7,127 nt of DNA from Verrucomicrobiota bacterium (GCA_003218345.1 QHNF01000016.1:1-7127); one strand, 5' to 3'; counted from the stretch's first letter, positions 1 through 6,585 are shown. Notes: a model not told the origin generated them from the sequence alone. Made by a program: numbers and translations.

Positions 1-225
1 TATTCTGTGCGCGTTCGGCAAAAAGGTCCTTGTGTGACAATCGATTTCGATGGCAACGGTTTTCTCTACAAGATGATTCGACTAATTGTCGGCTCGCTTG
101 TGAAATGTGCACTCGGCAAAATGCGCATCGAGGATCTTGCCGAGCGGCTGGATTCCCGCCAGACGACTTCAGCGCGTTTTGCCGCTCCAGCCGAGGGATT
201 ATTTCTGCTTCGCGTGCGCTATTGA
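1..225 (+). CDS. truA: tRNA pseudouridine(38-40) synthase TruA, C-terminal fragment
   Basis: The reading frame is open from the first base and ends at TGA 223-225, giving the last 74 residues of the protein; the rest lies left of the window. TruA converts uridines 38, 39 and 40 of the tRNA anticodon arm to pseudouridine in the cytoplasm. The fragment carries the typical C-terminal block 'DGNGFLYKMIRLIVGSLV', then a helical stretch (EDLAERLDSRQ) and the closing 'APAEGLFLLRVRY', which matches the usual TruA ending (AP..GL.L..V.Y). The catalytic aspartate sits in the N-terminal half and cannot be seen. The gene converges on fumarylacetoacetase with 84 bases between the two stops. The family call is firm; whether the whole gene is intact cannot be judged. 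Confidence 0.9.
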   Translation, partial: YSVRVRQKGPCVTIDFDGNGFLYKMIRLIVGSLVKCALGKMRIEDLAERLDSRQTTSARFAAPAEGLFLLRVRY

Positions 226-255
226 TGCGGTGTTGTTCCCCCGGCAGTTCCCTTC

Positions 256-276
256 GGCGCGCCCGGCGGTCGCGCC
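256..276. repeat. Small GC-rich hairpin between convergent genes
   Basis: In the 84-base gap between the stops of truA and fahA, ggcgcg (256-261) and cgcgcc (271-276) form a perfect 6-bp stem around a 9-base loop. The right edge runs into 'ccctacc', the same ending seen in the element at 1582-1634, so it may be a worn relative. A role as a two-way terminator is possible from the position, but there is no T-run on either side. Confidence 0.35.
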
Positions 277-309
277 CTACCAAATCGGCCTGATTTCCTT
301 AAGTGGGGG

Positions 310-1578
310 TTAAGGCGTTGGCGTAACAGGTAAGACTTGTCCGCTTACTTCGCCAAAACCAACTCGATAGCCATCGCCTTGACTCCAGCCGGTAATGGTC
401 AGAGTATCGCCGTCTTCGAGCCATTTGCGCGATTTGCCGTTCGACAGCTTCAACGGATTCGCGCCACGCCAGGTCAACTCCAACATGCAGCCGCGCGATT
501 CTTCCGTTGGTCCGCTAATTGTTCCGCTGGCCAGCAAATCACCGGGTTGCAGGTTGCACCCGCTCACGGCGTGATGGGCAAGTTGTTGCGCAATGCTCCA
601 GTAAAGATTTTGAAAATTTGTGCGCGTGATGATGTGCGGCGAATCCAGTGACGACGTTTGAAGGCGTGCCTCGAGATGAATGTCGAACGTGAAATCATTC
701 TTTGCTCGCAGGTACGCGAGCGGCTGAGGTTCCTGCGACGGCAGCGGTTTTCGAAAAGGCTCGAGCGCTTCAAGCGTCACCACCCATGGTGAGATGCTGG
801 TGCAAAAGTTCTTAGCAAGGAACGGACCGAGCGGCTGGTATTCCCACGCCTGAATGTCGCGCGCGCTCCAATCATTCATGAGCACCAACCCGAAGATGTG
901 ATCGAGTGCGTGATTGATCCGCACTGGATCGCCTAACGAATTGCCCGAGCCGATCAGGAACGCCATTTCCAGCTCGTAATCGAGACTCTTGGCCGGACTG
1001 AAAATCGGGGCTGAAGCGTCGGGCGGTTTGATTTGCCCTTGTGGCCGCCGCACGTTCGTGCCGCTGATGACCACAGAACTGGCACGTCCGTGATATGCTA
1101 CGGGCAACCATTTCCAATTAGGCATCAGCGCGTTCTCCGGCCCGCGTAACATCGTCCCAACATTATGCGCATGATGATATGACGAATAGAAATCGGTGTA
1201 ATTGGCGATGCGCACTGGCAGTTTCATGACTACATCTTTTTGCGCATGAAAAACTCGAGTACGGAGGCTTGTGTCATCACGCAGCGTTGGCGTTTCGGAC
1301 AAGAGAAGATGTTGAAGGACCTCGCGTGCCTTGCGCCATGCCGGACGCCCAAGCGCGAGAAAGGCGTTGAGTGAATCCTCCGAAAACACCTGTCGATCTC
1401 GAAATTCCGGCGATCGGAAGTGGCCGAGCTCCTCAAGAACCGAAAGATCCGCAATCAGGTTGCCAATAGCGACTCCGGCACGCGGTTTACCTTCTCTTGG
1501 TTGAAAGATGCCGAAGGGAAGATTTTGGATCGGAAAATGTGAATCCGGTGCGACTTCGATGAAAGATTGGAGCGGCAT
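310..1578 (-). CDS. fahA: Fumarylacetoacetase
   Basis: Hydrolyses fumarylacetoacetate to fumarate and acetoacetate, the last step of tyrosine and phenylalanine breakdown through homogentisate; cytoplasmic. The protein is 422 residues from the chosen start, close to the 419 of human FAH. It has the small N-terminal domain (about 1-118) and the C-terminal catalytic beta-roll. Numbering runs a constant +3 from mouse FAH as I recall it: metal ligands D129 (TDFYSS), E202 and E204 (DYELEMAF) and D236 (NDWSARDIQAWEYQPLGPF), general base H136 and K256 (FLAKNF). All key residues are therefore present. The frame stays open to a GTG at 1617 and ATG at 1614, but those 13 extra codons are read from a palindromic repeat; ATG 1578 starts the normal 'MPLQSFIEV'. 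No Shine-Dalgarno site is evident before it. It is the last gene of a likely operon, 56 bases after the upstream neighbour. Confidence 0.96.
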   Translation of the reverse strand: MPLQSFIEVAPDSHFPIQNLPFGIFQPREGKPRAGVAIGNLIADLSVLEELGHFRSPEFRDRQVFSEDSLNAFLALGRPAWRKAREVLQHLLLSETPTLRDDTSLRTRVFHAQKDVVMKLPVRIANYTDFYSSYHHAHNVGTMLRGPENALMPNWKWLPVAYHGRASSVVISGTNVRRPQGQIKPPDASAPIFSPAKSLDYELEMAFLIGSGNSLGDPVRINHALDHIFGLVLMNDWSARDIQAWEYQPLGPFLAKNFCTSISPWVVTLEALEPFRKPLPSQEPQPLAYLRAKNDFTFDIHLEARLQTSSLDSPHIITRTNFQNLYWSIAQQLAHHAVSGCNLQPGDLLASGTISGPTEESRGCMLELTWRGANPLKLSNGKSRKWLEDGDTLTITGWSQGDGYRVGFGEVSGQVLPVTPTP

Positions 1579-1581
1579 GAT

Positions 1582-1634
1582 GGTAGGGACGCCGCGCTGC
1601 GGCGTCCGGGACATCACAGCGCGATGCCCCTACC
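1582..1634. repeat. Two-hairpin palindromic (REP-like) element between operon genes
   Basis: The outer arms ggtag (1582-1586) and ctacc (1630-1634) enclose two hairpins. The first is a perfect 9-bp stem, ggacgccgc 1587-1595 and gcggcgtcc 1599-1607, with a 3-base loop. The second (1608-1630) has 8 pairs broken by two A-C mismatches, as if G-to-A changes had worn an originally perfect stem. The element fills almost all of the 56 bases between the 310-residue protein and fahA. Its right edge abuts the upstream gene's TAG stop (1635-1637), and it creates the false GTG/ATG starts at 1617 and 1614. In the fahA messenger it would fold just before the start codon, so an effect on translation or RNA stability is possible but not shown. 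Confidence 0.8.
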
Positions 1635-2567
1635 CTACAACAAATTCAAGGCGCGCAAATCATCACGCGGCTCATCGAAGCTGCAACTGCCAAACGACAC
1701 AACGAACGTGCGCCGATATTGCAGCCGTTTGATGTCGATCTTCCATTCGCGCCACGCGAAAAACTCGTCAGTAAAGGAAAACGAATCCGCTTTTTCATCT
1801 TCCAGCATGACCGCGGTTTGGTCTGCATTCCATCGATGCTCCGCGGCTAGGACCGCCGCGCCCAGCACATTTAGAAAACCGTACATCTTTGTTTGGACTT
1901 CCTCTCGATATTGTCGCAGCGGATGGTGGAGTCCTGCTGTGAACTTGATCGGCACTTGATATGTGGCCGGCGTCACCAGCGCCTTGGCGATCTGCGTCGA
2001 ATTGGGAAACGCGTCTGCCGTCACTCCGCCGGTGCGCAATTTGTATCCAAAGGTCGCCAGCTCAGCATTGGAGTTGTGTTCGGCGAGCAACGCAATAGTC
2101 TGTTCCGCTTTGTTCGGCGGCGCTTCCCAAAACACCGGCAAATCACCGAGAATCGATCTCGCTTCGTCGAGCAACGCAAGGCCGGTCGCAGACGGACTGG
2201 CATTATCCCAAGGTAAAAACATCTCGAGGTGGCTGATTGATACGAGATCGACATTGTGTCTCGATAACGAACGAATCGCCGCATCAGCGTCTTCGAGCGC
2301 GTCAAGAAAGGTGTCTATATTCCCGGTTTTCGGCCCGAGAGCGGCAACACGAAGCGGGTGCAGAGGATCGAACTTCGAAAGGAGTTGTTTGGCGGCATTA
2401 AATTGATCAATCGAAAGGACGAACGCGCCGAGCATCCATGCGTCCGGGGAACGGACGTATTCAGCTTGATTTTGCAACGCCGGTTCGAGGCCGAGACTAC
2501 AAGGCGGAAACATTCCCGCATAATCAATCGATTGCGCGAGCAAAGCGTGGAGCGAAGCAGCCGGCAT
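1635..2567 (-). CDS. Conserved protein of unknown function in a fumarylacetoacetase operon
   Basis: This is a 310-residue soluble protein with no signal peptide or membrane segment. I do not know its function. It has blocks that look like conserved family motifs: 'IDYAGMFPP' (14-22), 'RSPDAWMLG' (39-47), 'FWEAPP' (146-151), 'FGYKLRTGGVTADAFP' (173-188), 'VPIKFTAGLHHPLR' (205-218) and a C-terminal 'FGSCSFDEPRDDLRAL' (292-307). Alternating short hydrophobic strands and helices, with charged residues at strand ends (K176, R178, K208, H214, H215), would fit a TIM-barrel enzyme; this is inference from the sequence pattern. The ATG at 2567 is the first start in frame with good family-like sequence after it, 39 bases below the mutarotase-like gene. 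The C-terminus looks complete although the TAG stop lies at the edge of a repeat. A role near tyrosine or homogentisate breakdown is suggested only by the position beside fahA. Confidence 0.85.
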   Translation of the reverse strand: MPAASLHALLAQSIDYAGMFPPCSLGLEPALQNQAEYVRSPDAWMLGAFVLSIDQFNAAKQLLSKFDPLHPLRVAALGPKTGNIDTFLDALEDADAAIRSLSRHNVDLVSISHLEMFLPWDNASPSATGLALLDEARSILGDLPVFWEAPPNKAEQTIALLAEHNSNAELATFGYKLRTGGVTADAFPNSTQIAKALVTPATYQVPIKFTAGLHHPLRQYREEVQTKMYGFLNVLGAAVLAAEHRWNADQTAVMLEDEKADSFSFTDEFFAWREWKIDIKRLQYRRTFVVSFGSCSFDEPRDDLRALNLL

Positions 2568-2606
2568 AAAGTCTCAGAAGTCGGAAGTTGGTTGTCAGTT
2601 ACCCGG

Positions 2607-3554
2607 CTAATCGCAAGAGGCAAGCTGCGGAGTCATGCTAAAGGAGGCGCGCAACTCGTTGCCGGGCAAAATTGTTTGGATGCCTTCCTTATTCTCAAAG
2701 GCACGCTGCTCGTGGTGATCAGTGAGACCCCAGCAAGGCTCGATGCAAAGAAATGGTCCGCCGTCGGACCACAAAGTCACATAAGGGACGCCGGTCAGAT
2801 CGAGAGTCACCCAGCGTCCGCTCGGCGGATCGACATAGGAAAATTGCCGCCTTGGAACATCGACAAGTTCCAGGATGATTGAACCAGGCAGATCAGCTTT
2901 ATCAAACGGCATTTCACCGCCAGCGAACTCGATGTCGCGTGTTTGTCCTGAGAGATAATTTCCAGGCGAAAAGTACCGGCGATAACAGCCGCGAGGCATT
3001 TGTAAACGAAAGCTTTCAAAAGAGGTCGCTGCGAATCCCGGATGCAATCCAAACGACACATGCGCAGCCAATTCAGGCTCCTCGTTCTGGAACGCGAAAA
3101 GAACACTCACCTTGTGTAACTCGATCCGGTAGGTTAACTCCAGGTTAACCTTCAGCGGGTATTCAGTAGGCGAAAAATCTCGCGACGTAATCCGATATTT
3201 TAGCGAGGCGCCGCTTCCCTCGACGGAAGGTCCGGCGACGTGCCAGATTTTGGAACGGAGGAAACCATGGTTGCCGCCTTTGATTTCACGGCCTCGGTAC
3301 AAACTGCGCCCGTTTTTGAGCCTGTGAAGATAATAACCCATCACTGTCGCATGGTTAGCCCAGCCATGAGAGAACGTTGATAGGTCGTTGTCACGATACA
3401 GAAAACCGGTCCACTTGCCGGCCTCGTTTATTAGCGCAAGGCTGACTAATTCCGCGCCCAGGCGCGAGACGATGATCCGGAGACCGTTCTCCTCATCGGT
3501 CAGCATATCGAGATGGTGATTTTCTCGCTGATCTTCGTCGTGCGAAAACTTCAT
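2607..3554 (-). CDS. Aldose 1-epimerase / galactose mutarotase-like protein
   Basis: A 315-residue soluble protein of the galactose mutarotase-like beta-sandwich fold, whose members interconvert alpha and beta anomers of free or phosphorylated sugars. Landmarks in order: 'RLGAELVSLAL' (31-41) near the N-terminus, 'VMGYYLHRLKNGR' (71-83) where the family has its substrate arginine, 'GNHGFLRSKIW' (94-104) with H96, 'SFGLHPGFA' (167-175) with H171 as probable catalytic acid, and 'FLCIEPCWGLTDH' (268-280) with E272 as probable base. Length is normal for the family. The sugar substrate cannot be told, and it could equally act on a sugar phosphate. ATG 3554 is used; a shorter start at 3506 (M17) would also keep the fold, and neither has a clear ribosome site. 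It is the first gene of the three-gene block leading to fahA, and its link to amino-acid catabolism is unclear. Confidence 0.82.
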   Translation of the reverse strand: MKFSHDEDQRENHHLDMLTDEENGLRIIVSRLGAELVSLALINEAGKWTGFLYRDNDLSTFSHGWANHATVMGYYLHRLKNGRSLYRGREIKGGNHGFLRSKIWHVAGPSVEGSGASLKYRITSRDFSPTEYPLKVNLELTYRIELHKVSVLFAFQNEEPELAAHVSFGLHPGFAATSFESFRLQMPRGCYRRYFSPGNYLSGQTRDIEFAGGEMPFDKADLPGSIILELVDVPRRQFSYVDPPSGRWVTLDLTGVPYVTLWSDGGPFLCIEPCWGLTDHHEQRAFENKEGIQTILPGNELRASFSMTPQLASCD

Positions 3555-3641
3555 CGTACACGGCTAGCAAATCTTTTTCGCGTCTCGTTCTCTGTGTTTA
3601 GCGTGGCCAGACGATGGGACCACAAAACGAAATCTCTGAAA

Positions 3642-3709
3642 TTTGGAGCGCGCGGATGTGTCCGCGCTTTGAAAGCGGCGATCCCGCCATTGCGGGACCG
3701 CACTCCAAA
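3642..3709. repeat. Two-hairpin palindromic element between gdhA and the mutarotase-like gene
   Basis: Outer arms tttggag (3642-3648) and ctccaaa (3703-3709) pair over 7 bases. Inside are a perfect 7-bp hairpin (gcgcgga 3650-3656, loop tgtg, tccgcgc 3661-3667) and a second hairpin (tcccgc 3682-3687, loop catt, gcggga 3692-3697) that extends by four pairs (gcgg 3675-3678, ccgc 3698-3701) across a 3-base bulge. It begins 5 bases beyond the gdhA stop in the direction of transcription. It could shield or end the gdhA messenger, but lacks the T-run of a standard terminator. The remaining 87 bases up to the mutarotase start (3555-3641) show no clear promoter. Confidence 0.78.
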
Positions 3710-3714
3710 AAGGC

Positions 3715-4977
3715 TCATGGGAAGAGCCCGCGCATTTGTTTAGCTCTGAGGACTCGCTCTACGCCAATCGCCATGGCCGCCGTGCGATGTGAAATCTTGT
3801 GCTCTTTCGCCCGTTTGATTACCTGCGCAAACGAATGCTCCAGTATTCGGAAAAGCTTGTCGGTCACTTCCATTTCCGACCACCGAAAGGACTGCAGACC
3901 CTGCACCCATTCGAAGTAAGAAACGATCACGCCTCCGGCGTTGCACAGGATGTCTGGTATCACAAAGATTTCGTCCCACCGCTTCTCAAGTATGAGGTCC
4001 GCTTCCGGCGTCGTCGGGCCATTGGCTGCTTCGGCGAGGATGCGGCATTTGAGTTCGCTGGCGTTTCTTCCGTGGATAACGCGATCCACTGCTGCAGGCA
4101 CAAGCACGTCGCACGGCAGAGTGAGAAGTTCGTTGGGATCGACATGATCATCCTGGGCGAATGCGCGCAGGGAACCTTTCTTGAACACGTGCTGCTCAGC
4201 GGCTTTGATATCTATTCCTTTCGGATTGTAGATCGCGGCATGCGCGTCGCTGATGCCGACGACGTTGACGCCGCTCTTGTAAGCGAGCGAGAGCGCTGCC
4301 ACTGAGCCAACATTTCCGAACCCCTGCACGATGGCTGTGCATTTTTCCGGATTCATTTTCAGCATGTTCAGGGCGCGCTCGATGAGGTAAACCACCCCAC
4401 GCCCGGTCGCCTCGCGGCGTCCTTCGGTTCCTCCGATGGCCACCGGTTTCCCGGTGACAATTTCACTCACAGCGTATCCCTGATGAACTGAATAAGTGTC
4501 CATGAACCACGCCATCACCTGTTCGTTTGTGCCCATGTCGGGACCCATGATGTCGGTATGCGGTCCGACAAACGGAATCATCTCCTGCATGTACCGGCGG
4601 GAAACCGCTTCCAGCTCATTCCGTGATAATTTCGCCGGATCGACAGTCACGCCGCCTTTGGCTCCGCCGTACGGCAAATTCGACAGCGCGCATTTCCAGC
4701 TCATCCACATGGCCAGCGCTGCTGTCTCACCCATCGACAAGGATGGAGCGAAGCGTGTCCCGCCTTTGGTCGGACCGAGCGTCAAATGATGCTGCACGCG
4801 GTACCCCTGAAACGTTCTCGTGCTGCCGTCATCCATGTGCACAGGCAGAGTGACAGCAATCGCGCGTTTGGGATATATAAGGCGTTCACGATGGTTCTTA
4901 TCGATGCTTAAGTAATCGGCGATGACCCGAAACTGATCGCAGGCCATCTTGAAAATGTCGTCGTCGTAAATCGTCAT
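3715..4977 (-). CDS. gdhA: Glutamate dehydrogenase (Glu/Leu/Phe/Val dehydrogenase family)
   Basis: Catalyses reversible oxidative deamination of glutamate to 2-oxoglutarate and ammonia with NAD or NADP; cytoplasmic, usually a hexamer. The 420 residues fit the shorter glutamate dehydrogenase type. Numbering runs a steady -18 from the Clostridium symbiosum enzyme as I recall it: K71 (GPTKGGTRF), K95 (MSWKCA), catalytic K107 (PYGGAKGGV) and D147 (GPDMGT). The Rossmann dinucleotide motif 'QGFGNVGS' is at 218-225, and S353 in 'NAGGVIVSYFEWVQG' is the usual glutamate side-chain contact, which favours glutamate over leucine or phenylalanine. Aspartate D244 (GISDAH), at the end of the second Rossmann strand, hints at NAD, but this is weak. 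Start ATG 4977 gives the normal N-terminus; no Shine-Dalgarno site is clear. It is divergent from the PLP enzyme gene across 443 bases and 160 bases upstream of the mutarotase-like gene. Confidence 0.95.
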   Translation of the reverse strand: MTIYDDDIFKMACDQFRVIADYLSIDKNHRERLIYPKRAIAVTLPVHMDDGSTRTFQGYRVQHHLTLGPTKGGTRFAPSLSMGETAALAMWMSWKCALSNLPYGGAKGGVTVDPAKLSRNELEAVSRRYMQEMIPFVGPHTDIMGPDMGTNEQVMAWFMDTYSVHQGYAVSEIVTGKPVAIGGTEGRREATGRGVVYLIERALNMLKMNPEKCTAIVQGFGNVGSVAALSLAYKSGVNVVGISDAHAAIYNPKGIDIKAAEQHVFKKGSLRAFAQDDHVDPNELLTLPCDVLVPAAVDRVIHGRNASELKCRILAEAANGPTTPEADLILEKRWDEIFVIPDILCNAGGVIVSYFEWVQGLQSFRWSEMEVTDKLFRILEHSFAQVIKRAKEHKISHRTAAMAIGVERVLRAKQMRGLFP

Positions 4978-5184
4978 GAGCGTGCGCTTTTGAATATTGC
5001 CCGAATAGGCAAGTTTGCTATTTCCGCTGCGCGCGTGGCGGCGTCAAATCGAAACGTGCGACGCAGGATCGGCAAGACTAACCACGAATTCACACGAATG
5101 GACACGAATGAGGAAAAACTGCTGCTCTAAACGTCGGGTCATTCAAACCATTGCCTGGGCGAGTCGAAGTCGTCGCCACAAGTA

Positions 5185-5331
5185 GTTTCATAAGTCGTCG
5201 ATCGACCCTCACCTAACCTCTCCCTGCCAGGGAGAGGCGATTCCTTCTCCCTGGGGAGAAGGTGAGGATGAGGGCGTCTGGAGACAGCGCAAGCGCTTCA
5301 CTTTTAAAACCGCTTCTAAGACTTATGAAAC
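5185..5331. repeat. 147-base MITE-like element with perfect 12-base terminal inverted repeats
   Basis: The 12-base sequence gtttcataagtc at 5185-5196 returns as its exact reverse complement, gacttatgaaac, at 5320-5331. The 123 bases between hold the two-hairpin element at 5207-5267 and a small hairpin (agcgc 5286-5290, gcgct 5293-5297). Terminal inverted repeats around a non-coding, strongly folded core suggest a miniature mobile element. No convincing target-site duplication is seen at the edges, so mobility is an inference. Confidence 0.6.
5207..5267. repeat. Two-hairpin palindromic element (C/T-rich and G/A-rich arms)
   Basis: Outer arms cctcacct (5207-5214) and aggtgagg (5260-5267) pair perfectly over 8 bases, the last three overlapping the end of the inner stem. 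Inside, cctctccctg (5217-5226) and cagggagagg (5228-5237) form a 10-bp palindrome with a single central base. Ccttctccc (5243-5251) and gggagaagg (5254-5262) form a perfect 9-bp stem with a 2-base loop. Because the palindrome centres are so short, DNA cruciform or single-strand folding is more natural than an RNA hairpin here. Confidence 0.8.
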
Positions 5332-5420
5332 CAGTTAACCACTTCTAGAGTGGGAGCGGATTGTCTCATGAATTTGTGTTCATTTGTGTGCATTCGTGGT
5401 TGAATGCTGCTTTGCGGGCA

Positions 5421-6536
5421 ATGAAAATTGAAACCTTGGCCGTGCACGCAGGTCACACCGTAGATCCGGCAACCGGAGCGGTTGCGTCGCCGATTTATCT
5501 TTCCACCACCTTCGAACGCGACATCAAAGGAACTTATTCGCGCGGATTCATGTACACCCGCAATGACAATCCGAACCGTCACGCCCTTGAGCAAGGTATA
5601 AGCGCATTGGAAGGTGGTGCCGGCGCGGCTGCGTTCGCCTCTGGAACCGGCGCGACCATGGCCGTTTTTCAGGCTCTCGCGCCGGGTGATCATATTCTGG
5701 CCCATGTTGACGCCTACTACGGAACAACGCGTTTGCTCCGTGAAATTTTCCTGCGCTGGGGACTTCAAGCCGATTTTATCGACATGAGTAATCTCGCCGC
5801 AGTCAAAAAAGCTCTCCGAGCAAAAACAAAGCTGGCCTGGATGGAGACGCCCTCAAATCCGCTGCTAAAAATCGTCGATATTGCGGCCGTCTCGCAAATC
5901 GTACATGACGCGGACGCGATTTGCGTTTGCGACAACACCTGGGCGCCCGTGCTGCAACGGCCATTCGAGCTGGGGGCGGATTTAATTCTGCATTCGACCA
6001 CCAAATATTTCGGCGGACACTGCGATGTCATGGGCGGAATCATCGTTACCAAGGATGGCAATGAGTTCTTTCAACGCATTCGCAGCATTCAATACGAGGG
6101 TGGCACTGTCCCCTCGCCTTTCGATTGCTGGCTGATTCTGCGCGGAATGCGCACGCTCCCCTGGCGGATGCGCGCACATTCGGAGAATGCCGCGAAGATC
6201 GCAGATTTTCTGGCCCAACATCCAAAAGTGGACCGAGTGCATTACCCTGGGTTGTCCTCCAGCGCCGGACACGACATCGCCGAGCGTCAGATGTCATTGT
6301 TCGGCGGAATGCTATCCTTCGAAGTCAAAGATGGCGGTGACATGGCGATGTCGGTTGCGGCGAAGACGAAAATCTTTATTCGCGCGACCAGCCTGGGCGG
6401 CGTGGAGAGCTTAATTGAACATCGAGCATCGATTGAGGGCGCCGGAACAACTTCACCCGAAGGCCTCTTGCGATTATCGATCGGCCTCGAGAATGCCGAC
6501 GATTTGATCGAAGATCTCGATCAAGCTCTTGGATAA
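5421..6536 (+). CDS. Cys/Met metabolism PLP-dependent enzyme (cystathionine gamma-synthase/beta-lyase family)
   Basis: A 371-residue fold-type I PLP enzyme of the trans-sulfuration family, which makes or breaks C-S bonds of cystathionine, homocysteine or methionine in the cytoplasm. Visible landmarks: Y45 and R47 in 'YTRNDNPNRHALE' (phosphate contacts from the partner subunit), 'ASGTGA' (73-78, phosphate loop), Y100 stacking on the cofactor, D171 in 'CDNTWAPV' (pyridine nitrogen), and the Schiff-base lysine K195 in 'HSTTKYFGGH'. The C-terminal 'SLGGVESLIEHRAS' and 'LLRLSIGLENADDLIEDL' blocks are typical. These positions sit 1 to 3 residues from those of E. coli cystathionine gamma-synthase. 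Sequence alone does not separate gamma-synthase, beta-lyase and gamma-lyase. The open frame extends to a TTG at 5361, but those 20 codons come mostly from a repeat arm; ATG 5421 starts the normal 'MKIETLAVHAG'. No strong ribosome site is seen. Confidence 0.93.
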   Translation: MKIETLAVHAGHTVDPATGAVASPIYLSTTFERDIKGTYSRGFMYTRNDNPNRHALEQGISALEGGAGAAAFASGTGATMAVFQALAPGDHILAHVDAYYGTTRLLREIFLRWGLQADFIDMSNLAAVKKALRAKTKLAWMETPSNPLLKIVDIAAVSQIVHDADAICVCDNTWAPVLQRPFELGADLILHSTTKYFGGHCDVMGGIIVTKDGNEFFQRIRSIQYEGGTVPSPFDCWLILRGMRTLPWRMRAHSENAAKIADFLAQHPKVDRVHYPGLSSSAGHDIAERQMSLFGGMLSFEVKDGGDMAMSVAAKTKIFIRATSLGGVESLIEHRASIEGAGTTSPEGLLRLSIGLENADDLIEDLDQALG

Positions 6537-6585
6537 CACCTCCATCCCCACTTGCGTGGGCAAGCCAAAGGCATGGTATCTGTTT

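Larger units (their letters stand above)
5081..5402. repeat. Outer inverted repeat built of period-10 'cacgaat' units
   Basis: The left arm (5081-5112) holds three 10-base units starting 'cacgaat' at 5083, 5093 and 5103. The right arm (5369-5402) holds the same kind of unit on the other strand. Comparing 5081-5110 with the reverse complement of 5371-5400, 25 of 30 bases agree. The arms flank a 258-base core with two further nested inverted repeats. The right arm overlaps the open frame before the PLP enzyme and gives the spurious translation 'HEFVFICVHSWL'. Together with its core this accounts for most of the 443-base gap 4978-5420. The piece 4978-5080, next to gdhA, shows only a small 5-bp hairpin (ttgcc/ggcaa near 4998-5013) and no clear promoter. 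Confidence 0.75.

Noticed and set aside
2358..2882. 174-residue open frame on the plus strand
   Set aside because: It runs antisense across two well-supported minus-strand genes and their junction, is rich in Arg/Lys/Ser in a way typical of shadow frames, and shows no recognisable motif.
3560..3600. Resemblance of the minus strand to a 'taaacacagag' type intergenic repeat
   Set aside because: Only a short stretch fits, there is no second copy in the window to compare, and it could be chance.
3799..4305. 168-residue open frame on the plus strand
   Set aside because: It lies wholly antisense to glutamate dehydrogenase, whose catalytic motifs are intact.
4978..5040. Sigma-70 promoter for gdhA
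   Set aside because: TTGCCT and TATTCA-like hexamers are present but not at workable spacing, so no call is made.
5083..5112. Short regular repeats as a possible CRISPR array
   Set aside because: The units are about 10 bases with no unique spacers, there are only three per side, and the arms are inverted relative to each other.
5316..5768. 150-residue open frame on the minus strand
   Set aside because: It is antisense to the PLP enzyme and its start region, and part of it reads the repeat arm (MHTNEHKFMRQ), a common artefact.
6547..6564. Possible terminator after the PLP enzyme (cccac/gtggg, or alternatively cttgc/gcaag)
   Set aside because: The stems are only 5 bp, mutually exclusive and not followed by a T-run; they may simply be a worn edge of the hairpin array.
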